Assembly (NCBI RefSeq): GCF_018141105.1
Contig: NZ_CP054839.1
Location: 7,753,411 to 7,817,410, forward strand
Source of the DNA: Saccharopolyspora erythraea
GTDB taxonomy: Bacteria; Actinomycetota; Actinomycetes; Mycobacteriales; Pseudonocardiaceae
Direction: 5' to 3'
Length of the DNA stretch: 64,000 nt
Part shown: one piece after another, positions 36,385 through 46,148 of the stretch
Layout of the letters: every line of letters begins with the position of its first letter
How positions within the stretch are numbered: the stretch's first letter is position 1
The notes under the pieces: generated by a model
What the model was told of the DNA's origin: nothing
Database searches by the model: none
The model's input: the letters and a program-made list of their open reading frames with translations, nothing else
Position numbers and translations under genes: made by a program

Positions 36385-37084
36385 TGGCTCTCCCTCGCCC
36401 TGGTGCTGCGTTCCGCCCGCCGCCCGGTTCCCCGGTGGGCGCGCGTTCGGTCACCCGTGTTCCGGCGCGGTGGAGGCGGAACACGCGCGGCCGTGCCGGA
36501 GCCCGGCGATTCGCCCACCGGATTCCGCTGCCGATCCCACGCCGCCCACTCGGCGTAACGGCCACGACCGAGCGCCACCCTTTCGGGTGTCACTCGACTT
36601 GCCGTCGCGCGGATCCGGCGACACGACCCCTTACACCGTAGCTACTTGTGAACACATGCACAAAGTCGATGCCGGGGAAGGTAGCCAGACCCACAGCCTG
36701 GCGCCCACATCATCGCCGATCGCCCCCCGACGTGCCAAAACGTCTGGTGAGAGGGCTGCGGCGAACGTCACTCGCGCCCCGGGGCATCCGTCGAGGAGCG
36801 CCGGGCGGGCCGCCCGGTCCCGCCGTGGCGGCCCGTGACGGCGGCGCGTTCGCCAGTGACGGCGGCGACGCCGCGGCGTGTCGGAGGAGGCGTGTCGCGG
36901 GACGGCTGGGCTGATTTCGCGGTGCGCTGACGAGACGACTTCGCGAAGCGGCTCGGCGCAGCAGCAGCGGAGTCCCAGTTGGGCGACCCACGTACCCACG
37001 TGGGGAGCGCCTTGGGCGGAGCCCCGGCTCGGGACTGGCCCCTGCACTCAGGCCCGCACCCCCAGGCAGAGAGTGACGTTCGGC
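36385..37084. other. Intergenic region between rex and the glutaredoxin-like gene
   Basis: About 700 bases without a convincing gene. The part nearest rex is a long 5' leader (36385-36630) below the Rex-controlled promoter. The part at 36700-37080 is G+C-rich and shows only antisense-like open frames, with no start context or family match. Apart from the Rex site nothing structured was recognised. Confidence 0.6.
36635..36663 (-). promoter_or_regulatory. Rex operator overlapping the rex-hemACD promoter
   Basis: TTGTGAACACATGCACAA at 36646-36663 matches the Rex operator consensus TTGTGAAnnnnTTCACAA with one mismatch. On the minus strand TTGTGC (36663-36658) and TACGGT (36640-36635) are 17 bases apart and make a plausible -35/-10 pair, so bound Rex would block polymerase. 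Transcription would start about 245 bases upstream of rex. Confidence 0.82.
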
Positions 37085-37336
37085 TCAGCGCGCGAGCGCG
37101 GCGCGGAACCGGTCTTCCTCGACCTTCCAGAAGCCGTGCTCGACGTCGTCGATCAGGATGACCGGCACCCGGTCGCCGTACTCGGCGCGCAGCTCCGGGT
37201 CGGTGTCGACGTCCTCGGCGTGCCAGCCGACGCCGAGCTCACCGCAGATCCGCTCCACGTCGGCGACGGCCTGGTGGCAGGCGTGGCAGTCCTCCCGGAC
37301 CATCACGGTGACGGTGTGAGCGGCGGTGCCGGTCAT
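37085..37336 (-). CDS. Glutaredoxin-like (DUF836-type) protein
   Basis: An 83-residue thioredoxin-fold protein with a CxxC pair in VREDCHACHQAVADVERI near the N-terminus and a cis-Pro region at GDRVPVILIDDVEHGFWKVE. It is probably a small cytosolic thiol-disulfide protein. It lies upstream of rex on the same strand, as a glutaredoxin-like gene does next to hemA in mycobacteria and next to rex in streptomycetes. The partner thiol here would be mycothiol rather than glutathione; that is inference. Confidence 0.85.
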   Translation of the reverse strand: MTGTAAHTVTVMVREDCHACHQAVADVERICGELGVGWHAEDVDTDPELRAEYGDRVPVILIDDVEHGFWKVEEDRFRAALAR

Positions 37337-37408
37337 GTTCGCTGCGCCTCCACGAACTCGGGGTCGCCCCCCATTCTCGCCGCCCGGCCCGGCCGGCGTT
37401 CTCCGGGC

Positions 37409-38941
37409 TCAGCCGCGGAGCACCCGCCGCGCGACCTTGCCGGTCGGGGAATGCGGCAGCGACTCGGCGAACTCGACCACGGCCGGGACCTTGAACTTCG
37501 CCACCCTGGCCGCGCAGTGCTCGCGCACGTCCGCCGCCGACAGCCCCGCGCCGTCGGCCTGCACGACCACCGCCTTGACCGCCTCGCCGGTGCCGCCGTC
37601 GGGCACGCCGACCACGGCGGCCTCCACCACCCCGTCGAGTTCCAGCAGCACGTGCTCCACCTCGTGCGGGTAGACGTTGAAGCCGTTGACGATGATCAGG
37701 TCGCTGGCCCGGTCGACCAGGTGCAGGTCGCCGTCGGCGTCCAGGTAGCCGACATCGCCGGTGCGGAACCAGCCGTCGGCGTCGGGACCGTGCTCGCCGT
37801 CGGGCCAGTACCCGCTGAACAGGTTCGGCCCGCGCACCGAGACCCGGCCGGTGTCGCCGTCGTCGTCCTCGGCCAGCGGCATTCCGTCGGAGTCGACCAG
37901 CCGCAGCTCCACGCCGGGCAGCGGCCTGCCGACCGAGCCGGGCTTGGCGTGCCCGCCCGCGAGTGTCGTGGTGACCACCGGGCCGGTCTCGGTGAGGCCG
38001 TAGCCCTCGAACACGTCGAGTCCGGTCGCCGCGCGCACGGCGGCGGCGACCTCGGGCCCGAGCGGGGCGGCGCCGGAGGTCAGCAGGCGCACCGTGGCCA
38101 TGCCCTCGCGCAGCCGGTCGGACGGGAGCCCGAGCCACGCCACGTACATCGGCGGGACACCGACGACGGTCGTGACGCGCAGCCGGGCGATCGCGTCGAG
38201 CGCCTCCTCGGCGTCGAAGCGCGGCAGCAGCACGGCGGTCGCACCGACCGAGGCGACCTGCAGCAGCCCGGGGCCGAGGCCGTAGACGTGGAACAGCGGC
38301 AGCGCGAGCAGCACCCGGTCGGCGGCGTTGACCGGCATCGGGCGCAGCCGGCCGCACTGGCGGGCGTTGGCCAGCAGCGCGCGGTGGGAGAGCATCGCCG
38401 CGCGCGGCGGGCCGGAAGTCCCCGAGGTGTAGGACAGCACCGCGAGGTCGTCCCCACCGGTCCGTACGGGCACCGGATCCGGCTTGGCACTGAGTGCCAA
38501 ATCGGGTGGCGGCAGGATTCGCGCCTCTGCCCCGTCCACGGCGTCCTGGTCGGCGATCAGCACCTCGGCGCCGCTGTCGGCGATGATCCGCGCCAGCTCG
38601 GGACCGGGCGAGGGGGTCGGCAGCGGGACCACCACACCGCCCGCGCGCAGCACCGCGAACAGGGCCACGCAGAACGCGGCGCCGGTCGGCAGGCGGATCG
38701 CCACCCGGTCGCCGGGCGCGACCCCCGCGGCGAGCAGCCTGCGCGCCTCGCCGTCGACCGCGGCGTCCAGCTCGGACCAGGTCAGTCGGCGCGCGGTCGG
38801 ACCGTCGACGAGAGCGGGGTGCTGGGGCCCGCGGCGGGCGGCTGCCGCCACCAGGTCCGCGATGTTGCCGTCCTCCAGCCGGCTCGCCGGCTCCCGGCCG
38901 GGATCGTCGCCGTTCACGCTCGGGGACGTCTCCGCCGACAT
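37409..38941 (-). CDS. AMP-dependent acyl-CoA synthetase/ligase
   Basis: A 510-residue ANL enzyme from ATG 38941 with GAGGAGG upstream. Motifs are VLSYTSGTSGPPRAAMLSHR, VFEGYGLTETGPVVTTT, DGWFRTGDVGYLDADG, the hinge LVDRASDLIIVNGFNVYP and the catalytic Lys segment SLPHSPTGKVARR. It probably activates a fatty or other carboxylic acid with ATP and CoA; the chain length cannot be read. It lies 72 bases upstream of the glutaredoxin-like gene and divergent from the BldN-type sigma factor. Confidence 0.9.
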   Translation of the reverse strand: MSAETSPSVNGDDPGREPASRLEDGNIADLVAAAARRGPQHPALVDGPTARRLTWSELDAAVDGEARRLLAAGVAPGDRVAIRLPTGAAFCVALFAVLRAGGVVVPLPTPSPGPELARIIADSGAEVLIADQDAVDGAEARILPPPDLALSAKPDPVPVRTGGDDLAVLSYTSGTSGPPRAAMLSHRALLANARQCGRLRPMPVNAADRVLLALPLFHVYGLGPGLLQVASVGATAVLLPRFDAEEALDAIARLRVTTVVGVPPMYVAWLGLPSDRLREGMATVRLLTSGAAPLGPEVAAAVRAATGLDVFEGYGLTETGPVVTTTLAGGHAKPGSVGRPLPGVELRLVDSDGMPLAEDDDGDTGRVSVRGPNLFSGYWPDGEHGPDADGWFRTGDVGYLDADGDLHLVDRASDLIIVNGFNVYPHEVEHVLLELDGVVEAAVVGVPDGGTGEAVKAVVVQADGAGLSAADVREHCAARVAKFKVPAVVEFAESLPHSPTGKVARRVLRG

Positions 38942-39222
38942 GGCGACCTCCTCGCATCCGCGCCGAACTCGTCGGCCGCAGTCTTGCACGAGTGGCCGAA
39001 ATCACCCAGCAAATCGCCTGGATCGTGCGTAACGAATGGCCCTCGGTGCCAAATTCACCTGCCTCTCGGCCTACCTACTTATGAGTAGCAACCCGTATGC
39101 TGCTCCTCCAACCGCCCAACATCGACAGCAAGCCGGCCACACGGCCGCAACCGGCGACGCCTCTCGGTGCTCCACACCGAGACCGGACCGAAACGCCCCC
39201 AAGGCAGGAGGTCGGTCGAGAA

Positions 39223-40119
39223 ATGAGCAGCACGGACACGCTCGAACCCCCGGTCACCCAGATCGCGGCCCGGCACGCCACCCGGGTCCGGCCTGCGCGG
39301 CGCACCGCGCCCGAGACACCGTCGCCGGAGCCGGCGGAGACCACCGGCCATGTCACGGCGCCCGGGGCGGTCGCGGCACCCGCCGCGACCGCGCGAACCC
39401 CGGTGCCCAGCGCGGTCGAGCCCAGACCGGCCGCCGGGACGGCAGCGGCGGCCGGCACGCTGCCCCGGACCGCGACACCAGGTCAGGTGCCAGGTACACC
39501 GACCGAGGCGAACGGGACAGGAGCGGAAGCCGCGCCCGGGACGTTTGCCGATCCCGAGGGGCCCGGCGAGAACTGGGCCTACGTCGACGCCGCGCAGAAA
39601 GGCGACAGCGACGCGTTCGGCAAGCTCTACGACCAGTACTCCCAGGTCGTCTACCGCTACGTGCTGTTCAGGGTCAGCGACCACTGCCTGGCCGAGGACA
39701 TCACCAGCGAGACCTTCCTGCGCGCGCTGCGCCGGATCGCCTCGGTCAGCTACCAGGGCCGGGACGTCGCGGCCTGGTTCATCACCATCGCCAAGAACCT
39801 GATCTTCGACCACATCAAGTCCGGCCGGAACCGCCTGGAGGTGCCCACCGCAGACCTGGCCGAGACTCCGTCGCAACGCAGGCCGTACCAGGTCGGGCCG
39901 GAGCACCACGTGCTCAGCGAGGTGACCAACCGCGAGCTGCTGCGCAGCGTCTGCCGTCTCAACACCGACCAGCGCGAATGCATCCGGCTGCGGTTCTTCC
40001 AGGGCCTGTCGGTCACCGAGACGGCGGCCCGGATGAACCGCAACGAGGGTGCGATCAAGGCGCTCCAGCACCGCGCGATCCGGCGCCTCGCCCAGCTCCT
40101 GCCCGACGACGTGCGCTGA
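39223..40119 (+). CDS. bldN: BldN-type ECF sigma factor
   Basis: A 298-residue ECF sigma factor from ATG 39223, 12 bases after AGGAGG. The first 110 residues are Ala/Pro/Thr-rich and probably disordered, as in Streptomyces BldN, where an N-terminal pro-sequence is processed. Sigma region 2 reads YVDAAQKGDSDAFGKLYDQY and AEDITSETFLRALRRIAS, and region 4 reads DQRECIRLRFFQGLSVTETA and NEGAIKALQHRAIRRLAQLL. BldN directs aerial-development genes in streptomycetes. The nearby HAD gene and rex-hem operon match streptomycete order. No anti-sigma factor is visible. Confidence 0.82.
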   Translation: MSSTDTLEPPVTQIAARHATRVRPARRTAPETPSPEPAETTGHVTAPGAVAAPAATARTPVPSAVEPRPAAGTAAAAGTLPRTATPGQVPGTPTEANGTGAEAAPGTFADPEGPGENWAYVDAAQKGDSDAFGKLYDQYSQVVYRYVLFRVSDHCLAEDITSETFLRALRRIASVSYQGRDVAAWFITIAKNLIFDHIKSGRNRLEVPTADLAETPSQRRPYQVGPEHHVLSEVTNRELLRSVCRLNTDQRECIRLRFFQGLSVTETAARMNRNEGAIKALQHRAIRRLAQLLPDDVR

Positions 40120-40266
40120 GCGGCGGGCGAGTTACCACAGCCACGGCAACCCGGTTGAACACAGGCTTTAAGCTAGGGCCCTGCTGTTCGGGCCTGCCGA
40201 GCCCGGATCCCAGCCCTGGGCTACCAGGACGACACGAACACCGGAGGAACCCCGGGAGGCGCGGCG

Positions 40267-41202
40267 GTGCCGACACGTCAGGGCTCAGCCGATGGCGCGA
40301 GCCACGACGGCGAGCAGGATCTTCACGTTCCCGATCCGATGGACAGCGCCAAGGTCGCCGGTCGTGCGTCTGCCGAGGCCGCCGTCGCCGCGGCCGGGCT
40401 GCCGGACGGCTCGCTGGCCGCGCCGCCGGACCTCACCGCGGCGGCGTTCTTCGACGTCGACAACACGATGATGATGGGCGCCTCGCTGTTCCACTTCGCC
40501 AGGGGGATGGCCGCCCGCAAGTTCCTGACCGCCTCCGACCTGGCCGGGTTCGCCTGGCAGCAGCTCAAGTTCCGCATCGGCGGCCGGGAGAACCCGCAGG
40601 ACGTCAAGGCCAGCAGGGAGCACGCGCTGTCGTTCGTGCGCGGTCGTGCGGTGCAGGAGCTGGTCGAGCTCAGCGAGGAGATCTACGACGAGCTGATGGC
40701 CGACCGGATCTGGGCGGGCACCCGGGCGCTGGCGCAGATGCACCTCGACGCCGGGCAGCGGGTGTGGCTGGTCACCGCGACGCCGGTGCAGCTCGCGCAG
40801 ATCATCGCCCGCAGGCTCGGGCTCACCGGCGCGCTGGGCACGGTCGCCGAGAGCGAGGACGGCGTGTTCACCGGCCGGCTCGTCGGGGAGATGCTGCACG
40901 GCAGGGCGAAGGCGCACGCGGTGCGTGCGCTGGCGGCGAGCGAGGGCCTGGACCTGCGGCGCTGCACGGCCTATTCGGACTCCTCCAACGACGTCCCGAT
41001 GCTGTCGGCGGTCGGCACCGCGGTCGCGGTCAACCCCGACCAGCGGTTGCGGGACATCGCGCGCACCCGGGGGTGGGAGATCCGCGACTTCCGCACCGGC
41101 CGCAAGGCGGCCAAGATCGGGCTCAACTCGATCGCCGGGGCCAGCGCGGTCGCCGGGGCGATCGCGGCCGGGCTCGCCTACCGGCGCCGCGACCGCTCCT
41201 GA
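40267..41202 (+). CDS. HAD-IB family phosphatase (SerB-like)
   Basis: A 311-residue HAD hydrolase from GTG 40267 with GGGAGG upstream. The nucleophile motif [15 protein letters not shown] is near residue 60, motif II is [10 protein letters not shown], and motifs III/IV are [11 protein letters not shown] and [16 protein letters not shown]. The C-terminal [21 protein letters not shown] may be a membrane-associated helix. The family includes phosphoserine phosphatases and lipid phosphatases; the C-terminal helix favours a membrane-linked substrate. It follows bldN by 147 bases. Confidence 0.85.
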   Translation: MPTRQGSADGASHDGEQDLHVPDPMDSAKVAGRASAEAAVAAAGLPDGSLAAPPDLTAAAFFDVDNTMMMGASLFHFARGMAARKFLTASDLAGFAWQQLKFRIGGRENPQDVKASREHALSFVRGRAVQELVELSEEIYDELMADRIWAGTRALAQMHLDAGQRVWLVTATPVQLAQIIARRLGLTGALGTVAESEDGVFTGRLVGEMLHGRAKAHAVRALAASEGLDLRRCTAYSDSSNDVPMLSAVGTAVAVNPDQRLRDIARTRGWEIRDFRTGRKAAKIGLNSIAGASAVAGAIAAGLAYRRRDRS

Positions 41203-41316
41203 CACCTGCCGCGTCGGCGGCGTGCCGCCCGGAGCCGGCCCGCTCAGGTGGCTCAGCAGCCGCGCGGCAAGCCGCGGGCTGAACAGGGTGTCGTCCGCCG
41301 TCGCCTCCCGCATCGA

Positions 41317-41331
41317 TGTCCACAGTGGACA
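41317..41331. other. 15-bp palindrome containing GTCCACAGTGGAC
   Basis: TGTCCACAGTGGACA is a perfect odd-centred palindrome in the 286-base gap between convergent genes. The same 13-base core occurs inside resB at 21487-21499. It may be a genome-wide repeated motif. Confidence 0.45.
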
Positions 41332-41488
41332 GATGGGCGAGGTGGGGCATCTGCAGAGGGCAGCCGAACGGGAGCACCGAACTTCGGCGCGTTCGCTGAA
41401 TCATGTAGCGGCGGGCAGTCCGGGCCGCGAACGTCCTCGCCTACCTGCCATCGCAGTGACAGGTGCAATCCCGCCCGAGGTCCCGCGG

Positions 41489-42079
41489 TCACAGGTAGTC
41501 GCGCCAGAACGGGACCGTGGCCCGCGGCCGCCAGTCGTCTCCGCGCGGAGGTGGCGGGACCTCGAACTCCCGGCGCACGTAGTCGGCGAGGTCGGTGCCG
41601 TAGTAGATGCAGTCCGCGCCGTACAGGGACAGGACGGGATGGCCGTAGAAGCCGCGCCCCGCCGGCAAGTAGCGGTGGGCGTAAACGGGCACGATGGCCG
41701 GCGCCCGCGCCACGTGCACCTTCGCCACCTCGACCGCTTCCTCCGGCGTGTCCGGACGCGGCCCCCAGCTCTGCCGCCAGTGCCCGTGCCGGACGTCGAA
41801 CAGCAGGAGGTCGGCGGCTCTGCCGATCTGCGCGCGTAGTTGCCCGGGGTCGCCGTTCCGCCAGTCAGGCCAGGAGCCGGGCCGCTCCCGCCCCGGCCCG
41901 CCCACCGGCAGCCCCACCGCGAGGAAGGCGCGGTGGTCGGTGGCGAACTCGAAGCCGTGGCGGGCCTCGACTCGGTCGATCTCGGCGTCGGTCAACCCCG
42001 GCTCGATCTCGCAGCGGCCGAGCTCGGCGAGCCGGCGCGCCGCCTCCTCGCCGATGCGGGTGCCTTCGTCGTCGGTCAC
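41489..42079 (-). CDS. SMI1/KNR4-like (SUKH-type) protein
   Basis: A 196-residue cytosolic protein from GTG 42079. The N-terminal EIEPGLTDAEIDRVEARHGF followed by EFATDHRAFLAVGLPVG is the SMI1/KNR4-type opening. Later segments are LLLFDVRHGHWRQSWGPRP, IVPVYAHRYLPAGRGFYGH and DCIYYGTDLADYVRREFEVP. SUKH proteins often act as immunity proteins against secreted nuclease toxins, but this longer actinobacterial subgroup is also common as a solitary gene. No toxin gene lies beside it. It follows the ClpC-like gene on the same strand after 32 bases. Confidence 0.72.
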   Translation of the reverse strand: MTDDEGTRIGEEAARRLAELGRCEIEPGLTDAEIDRVEARHGFEFATDHRAFLAVGLPVGGPGRERPGSWPDWRNGDPGQLRAQIGRAADLLLFDVRHGHWRQSWGPRPDTPEEAVEVAKVHVARAPAIVPVYAHRYLPAGRGFYGHPVLSLYGADCIYYGTDLADYVRREFEVPPPPRGDDWRPRATVPFWRDYL

Positions 42080-42111
42080 CCGGCCAGATTGCCAGCCGTC
42101 GCAAGGGCCCG

Positions 42112-44598
42112 TCAGCCGTCCCGGCTCGGCCTGGCCAGCGTGCAGACCAGCTCGCCGTCCTCCTCCACCGCCACGATCGTGTCGCCCGGTTCGACGTCGC
42201 CCTTGAGCAGCAGGTGCGAGATGCGGTTGTCCAGCTCCGCCTGGATGGTGCGGCGCAGCGGGCGGGCGCCGAACTCCGGGTGGTGGCCCCGGTCGACCAG
42301 CCACCGCTTCGCACCGTCGGTGACCTCCAGGTCGACCTCCTGCGCGCGGAGCAGCCGCCTGCTGCGGTCCAGCAGCAGGGCGACGATGCCCGTCAGGTGC
42401 TCCCGGGCGAGCCCGTGGAAGATGATGATCTCGTCGACCCGGTTCAGGAACTCGGGCTGGAAGCGGCTGTGCAGGTCCTGCATCAGCTCGTCCCGGATGG
42501 TCTCCACCGAACCGCGGTGGGCCAGGATGCGCTTCGCGCCGATGTTGCTGGTCATGATCACCACGGTGTTGCGGAAGTCGACGGTGCGGCCCTGCGCGTC
42601 GGTCAGCCGCCCGTCGTCGAGGACCTGGAGCAGCGCGTTGAAGACGTCCTGGTGCGCCTTCTCGACCTCGTCGAACAGCAGCACGCTGTAGGGCTGGCGC
42701 CGCACCCTCTCGGTGAGCTGCCCGGCCTCCTCGTGACCGACGTAGCCCGGCGGGGCTCCGACGAGCCGTGACACCGCGTGGCGCTCCTGGAACTCGCTCA
42801 TGTCGAAGCGCACCAACCGGTCCTCGTCGCCGAAGAGCAGCCCCGCCAGCGCCTTCGCCAGCTCGGTCTTGCCGACGCCGGTGGGGCCGAGGAACAGGAA
42901 GGACCCGACCGGGCGATCCGGATCACCCATCCCGGCAAGGCTGCGCCGCACCGCCTCTGCGACCGCGGTGACCGCCTCCTCCTGCCCGACGACCCGTTCG
43001 TGCAGGGCCTCCTCGAGCTTCAGCAGCCGCTCCTTCTCGCTCTCGGTGAGCTGGGCGACCGGGATGCCGGTCCGCCGCGACAGCACCTCGGCGATGTCGT
43101 GGCCGGTGACGTCGCAGACGCCCTCCCGGCGCTCGGAGATCCCGGCCAGCTCGCCCTCGACGACCTCGATGTCGTGCTTGAGCCGGGCCGCGCGTTCATA
43201 GCGCTCGCCGCTGACCGCCTGGTCCTTCTCCCTGCGCAGCTTGGCGAGGCGGTCCTGGCGCTCCCGGACGCCGGTGCTGCGGCGCATCGAGCGCAACCGC
43301 ACGCGAGCACCGGTCTGGTCGACCAGGTCGATGGCCTTGTCCGGCAGGAAGCGGTCGCTGACGTAGCGGTCGGAGAGCACCGCGGCCGCGGTCAGCGCCT
43401 CGTCGGTGAAGCGGACCCCGTGGTGCGCCTCGTAGGAGTCGCGCAGGCCCTCCAGGATCTGGACGGTCTCCTCGACCGACGGCTCCGGGATCATGACCGG
43501 CTGGAAGCGCCGCTCCAGCGCCCCGTCGGACTCCACGTACCTGCGGTACTCGTCGACCGTGGTCGCGCCGACGACGTGCAGCTCGCCCCTGGCCAGCGCG
43601 GGCTTGAGGATGTTGCCCGCGTCCATGCCGCCCTCGCCGCCCCCGGCTCCGACGACGCCGTGCAGCTCGTCGATGAACAGGACCACCCGGCCCTCGGCCT
43701 CGCGGACCTCGTCGATGACCTTCTTCAGCCGCTCCTCGAACTCGCCCCGGTACTTCGAACCGGCCACCAGGCCGGTGAGGTCGAGCGCGACCACCCGCTT
43801 TCCCGCCAGCGTCTCAGGGACGTCCCCGGCCACGATGCGCTGCGCGATGCCCTCGACGATGGCGGTCTTGCCGACACCCGGCTCACCGATGAGCACCGGG
43901 TTGTTCTTGGAGCGGCGAGAGAGGATCTCGATGGTCTGCTCGATCTCCTCACCCCGGCCGACGACGATGTCGAGCCGCCCGGACCGCGCCTGCTCGGTCA
44001 GGTCGCGGCCGTGGTCGTCGAGCGTCGGAGTGTCGCTCGGCCCGGCTGTCGCCGGGATGCCCTCCGCGCTCGCGGCGCCGTCCACGCGGTCGCGCAGCTT
44101 TTCGGTGTTGATCTCCTGGGCGCGCAGCAGCTTGACGGCGGCGGCGTCCGGGTCGTCGAGCAGCGCTCCGAGGATGTGCTCGGGACCGATGTAGGACACG
44201 CCCGCCGCGCGCGAGCGCACGTGCGCCCGGATCAGGGCGCGTTTGGCCGAGGGCGTGAGCCCCGGGCTGGCCGAGGGCTGGCTGCTGGCACCCGGCAGGA
44301 TCTCGGCGATGCGGTCGGCCAGGTGGTCCGGTTCGGCTCCGGCCCGGATGAGCAGGCCGCGCGCCGGCTCGATCTGGGTGGCCGCCCACAGCAGGTGCTC
44401 GGTGTCGAGGTCGGAGCTGCCGTCCTGCTTGGCCCGCTCGGCGGCCGCGGAGATCAGCTGGGTGCCCGCCTCGGTGAGCAGCCTGCCGATCGGCACCCGC
44501 TGCACGGCGGGCGGCGAGGCCGTCGGCGCGATGCCGAGGAACCGGTTGAGCAGCTCGGCGAACGGGTCGTGGGAACTGAAGGAGGAGGGAACGCTCAT
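42112..44598 (-). CDS. ClpC/ClpB-like AAA+ unfoldase with divergent N-domain
   Basis: An 828-residue class I Hsp100 protein from ATG 44598. The Clp N-domain spans about 40-170 and is divergent ([25 protein letters not shown]). D1 has Walker A GEPGVGKT near 239 and [18 protein letters not shown]-like motif ([20 protein letters not shown] near 465) resembles ClpC. D2 has [16 protein letters not shown] near 569 and [15 protein letters not shown]. After the sensor segment [12 protein letters not shown] there is no obvious (L/I/V)GF tripeptide, so ClpP docking is doubtful and it may be a disaggregase. No HspR or CIRCE site was seen upstream. Confidence 0.85.
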   Translation of the reverse strand: MSVPSSFSSHDPFAELLNRFLGIAPTASPPAVQRVPIGRLLTEAGTQLISAAAERAKQDGSSDLDTEHLLWAATQIEPARGLLIRAGAEPDHLADRIAEILPGASSQPSASPGLTPSAKRALIRAHVRSRAAGVSYIGPEHILGALLDDPDAAAVKLLRAQEINTEKLRDRVDGAASAEGIPATAGPSDTPTLDDHGRDLTEQARSGRLDIVVGRGEEIEQTIEILSRRSKNNPVLIGEPGVGKTAIVEGIAQRIVAGDVPETLAGKRVVALDLTGLVAGSKYRGEFEERLKKVIDEVREAEGRVVLFIDELHGVVGAGGGEGGMDAGNILKPALARGELHVVGATTVDEYRRYVESDGALERRFQPVMIPEPSVEETVQILEGLRDSYEAHHGVRFTDEALTAAAVLSDRYVSDRFLPDKAIDLVDQTGARVRLRSMRRSTGVRERQDRLAKLRREKDQAVSGERYERAARLKHDIEVVEGELAGISERREGVCDVTGHDIAEVLSRRTGIPVAQLTESEKERLLKLEEALHERVVGQEEAVTAVAEAVRRSLAGMGDPDRPVGSFLFLGPTGVGKTELAKALAGLLFGDEDRLVRFDMSEFQERHAVSRLVGAPPGYVGHEEAGQLTERVRRQPYSVLLFDEVEKAHQDVFNALLQVLDDGRLTDAQGRTVDFRNTVVIMTSNIGAKRILAHRGSVETIRDELMQDLHSRFQPEFLNRVDEIIIFHGLAREHLTGIVALLLDRSRRLLRAQEVDLEVTDGAKRWLVDRGHHPEFGARPLRRTIQAELDNRISHLLLKGDVEPGDTIVAVEEDGELVCTLARPSRDG

Positions 44599-45003
44599 CC
44601 TGCACCATCCCGAGCCTGAGTAGGTCCGGTGAGAGGACCGGAGGCGGAAAGCCCGGCCCCGTCCCCCGAACTCGGCCGCGCACGGTCCGGCGGTCTGCCG
44701 CCACCGTGCGCTCGCAGGTCGCGGACGGCAAGTGGATGCCGTCGCGGCGGATGAGAGGCACGGTTCGGATCGCCGTTGCGGTGCCGGGGCCTGCCGCAGC
44801 AGGTCCCGGACACGGCGTGCGGCACGGTTCGCACGGCCCCCTTCCCCACAGGCCGACCGTGCCGAACAGCACAAATAGACCAAGGGATCACCGCGGCGGC
44901 AACTCAGGCGGTGCGGCGCCGATCGCCTTACAATCCGCGCCCGCGACGGCATCCGCGGCAACGCGACGCCGACAGCGGCAACCGCGTCGCGGCCGGCCCG
45001 GGA
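44599..45003. other. Intergenic region upstream of the ClpC-like gene
   Basis: About 400 bases between two minus-strand genes. A somewhat A+T-richer patch at 44866-44884 could hold the promoter of the ClpC-like gene, but no canonical -35/-10 pair, heat-shock operator or hairpin was recognised. Confidence 0.4.
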
Positions 45004-46122
45004 TCAGCCCAGGAAGACGTTCCGGCGCTGCGAGAGCAGCCGGTAGAGGGTCTGCTGGATGGTCTCGCGCACCTGGTCGGACAGGCCGAACACCAGCATC
45101 GGGTCGTCCGCCGCGCCGTCCGGGTAACCGCCGGTCTCGATCGGCTCGCCGAACTCGATGTACCACTTCGACGGCAGCGGGACCGCCCCGAGCGGCCCGA
45201 GGTGCGGGAAGAACGGCGTCACCGGGAAGTACGGCAGCCCGAGCAGCCTGGCCAGCGGCCTGATGTCGGCGAGCTTCGGGTAGATCTCCTCGGCACCCAC
45301 GATCGAGCAAGGCACGATCGGCGCGCCGGTGCGCAGCGCCGCCGACACGAAACCGCCGCGGCCGAAGCGCTGGAGCTTGTAGCGGTCGCGGAACGGCTTG
45401 CCGATGCCCTTGAAGCCCTCCGGCCACACCCCGACCAGCTCGCCGCCGCTGAGCAGCCGCTCGGCGTCGGGGTTGCACGCCAGCGTGTGCCCGGCCTTCC
45501 TGGCCATCGCGCCGACGACCGGCAGCCGGAACACCAGGTCGGCGCCGAGCATCCGCAGGTGGCGGCCCGCAGGGTGGTGGTCGCGCAGCGCCAGCGTGGT
45601 CATCATCGCGTCCCACGGCAGCGTCCCGGAGTGGTTGGCCACGACCAGCGCGCCGGAGTCGTCGGGAACGTTGTGCAGGCCCGTCGCCTCGACCCGGAAC
45701 CACTTCTCGTAGAACGGCCGCAGCGGGGGCATGAAGACCTGGTCGGTCAGCTCCTCGTCGAAGCCGAACTCGTCGACCTTGTAGTCGCCGAGCAGCCTGC
45801 GCCGGGTGAACGCCAGCGCGTCGGCCAGCACGTCCTCCCAGTCGGCGCCGCCTCCTGCCGTACCGGAGCCCGCGCCGGGGACACCAGCGGAACCGGCCCG
45901 CCCTGGTCCGCCCTCCGGCGGTCGGCCATCGACGAGGTCCGGCGCGACGTCGCCCGCCTGCTCGTCGGGTGCCGCGTCCGCAGGGGCCTCGGCCCGCGCG
46001 GACGAGCCCTTCGACCGGTCCGAGCCGGCGCGCCCGCCGCCGGCCGGCGCGCGTCGTGCCGCGGCGCCGGACGCGGACCTCCGCTCCGACGCGCGCAGCG
46101 GGATCACCCGTGCTTCCGCCAT
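45004..46122 (-). CDS. PlsC-like lysophospholipid acyltransferase
   Basis: A 372-residue protein from ATG 46122 with GAGGGAGGGG upstream. The first 100 residues are Ala/Gly/Pro-rich and probably disordered. The acyltransferase domain begins near residue 130: ALVVANHSGTLPWDAMM (block 1), GELVGVWPEGFKGIGKPF (block 3) and GAPIVPCSIVGAEEIYP (block 4). The block 1 His and Asp are six residues apart rather than the usual four. It is next to an SDR gene in the order known from the Rv0501-Rv0502 region. It probably acylates a lipid at the membrane. Confidence 0.82.
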   Translation of the reverse strand: MAEARVIPLRASERRSASGAAARRAPAGGGRAGSDRSKGSSARAEAPADAAPDEQAGDVAPDLVDGRPPEGGPGRAGSAGVPGAGSGTAGGGADWEDVLADALAFTRRRLLGDYKVDEFGFDEELTDQVFMPPLRPFYEKWFRVEATGLHNVPDDSGALVVANHSGTLPWDAMMTTLALRDHHPAGRHLRMLGADLVFRLPVVGAMARKAGHTLACNPDAERLLSGGELVGVWPEGFKGIGKPFRDRYKLQRFGRGGFVSAALRTGAPIVPCSIVGAEEIYPKLADIRPLARLLGLPYFPVTPFFPHLGPLGAVPLPSKWYIEFGEPIETGGYPDGAADDPMLVFGLSDQVRETIQQTLYRLLSQRRNVFLG

Positions 46123-46148
46123 CGCCCCTCCCTCGGGCAGTACTCGCC

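Noticed and set aside
36878-39088. 736-codon plus-strand frame over the glutaredoxin-like and acyl-CoA ligase genes
   Set aside because: Antisense to two recognised genes, with no family match and Arg/His/Val-rich composition.
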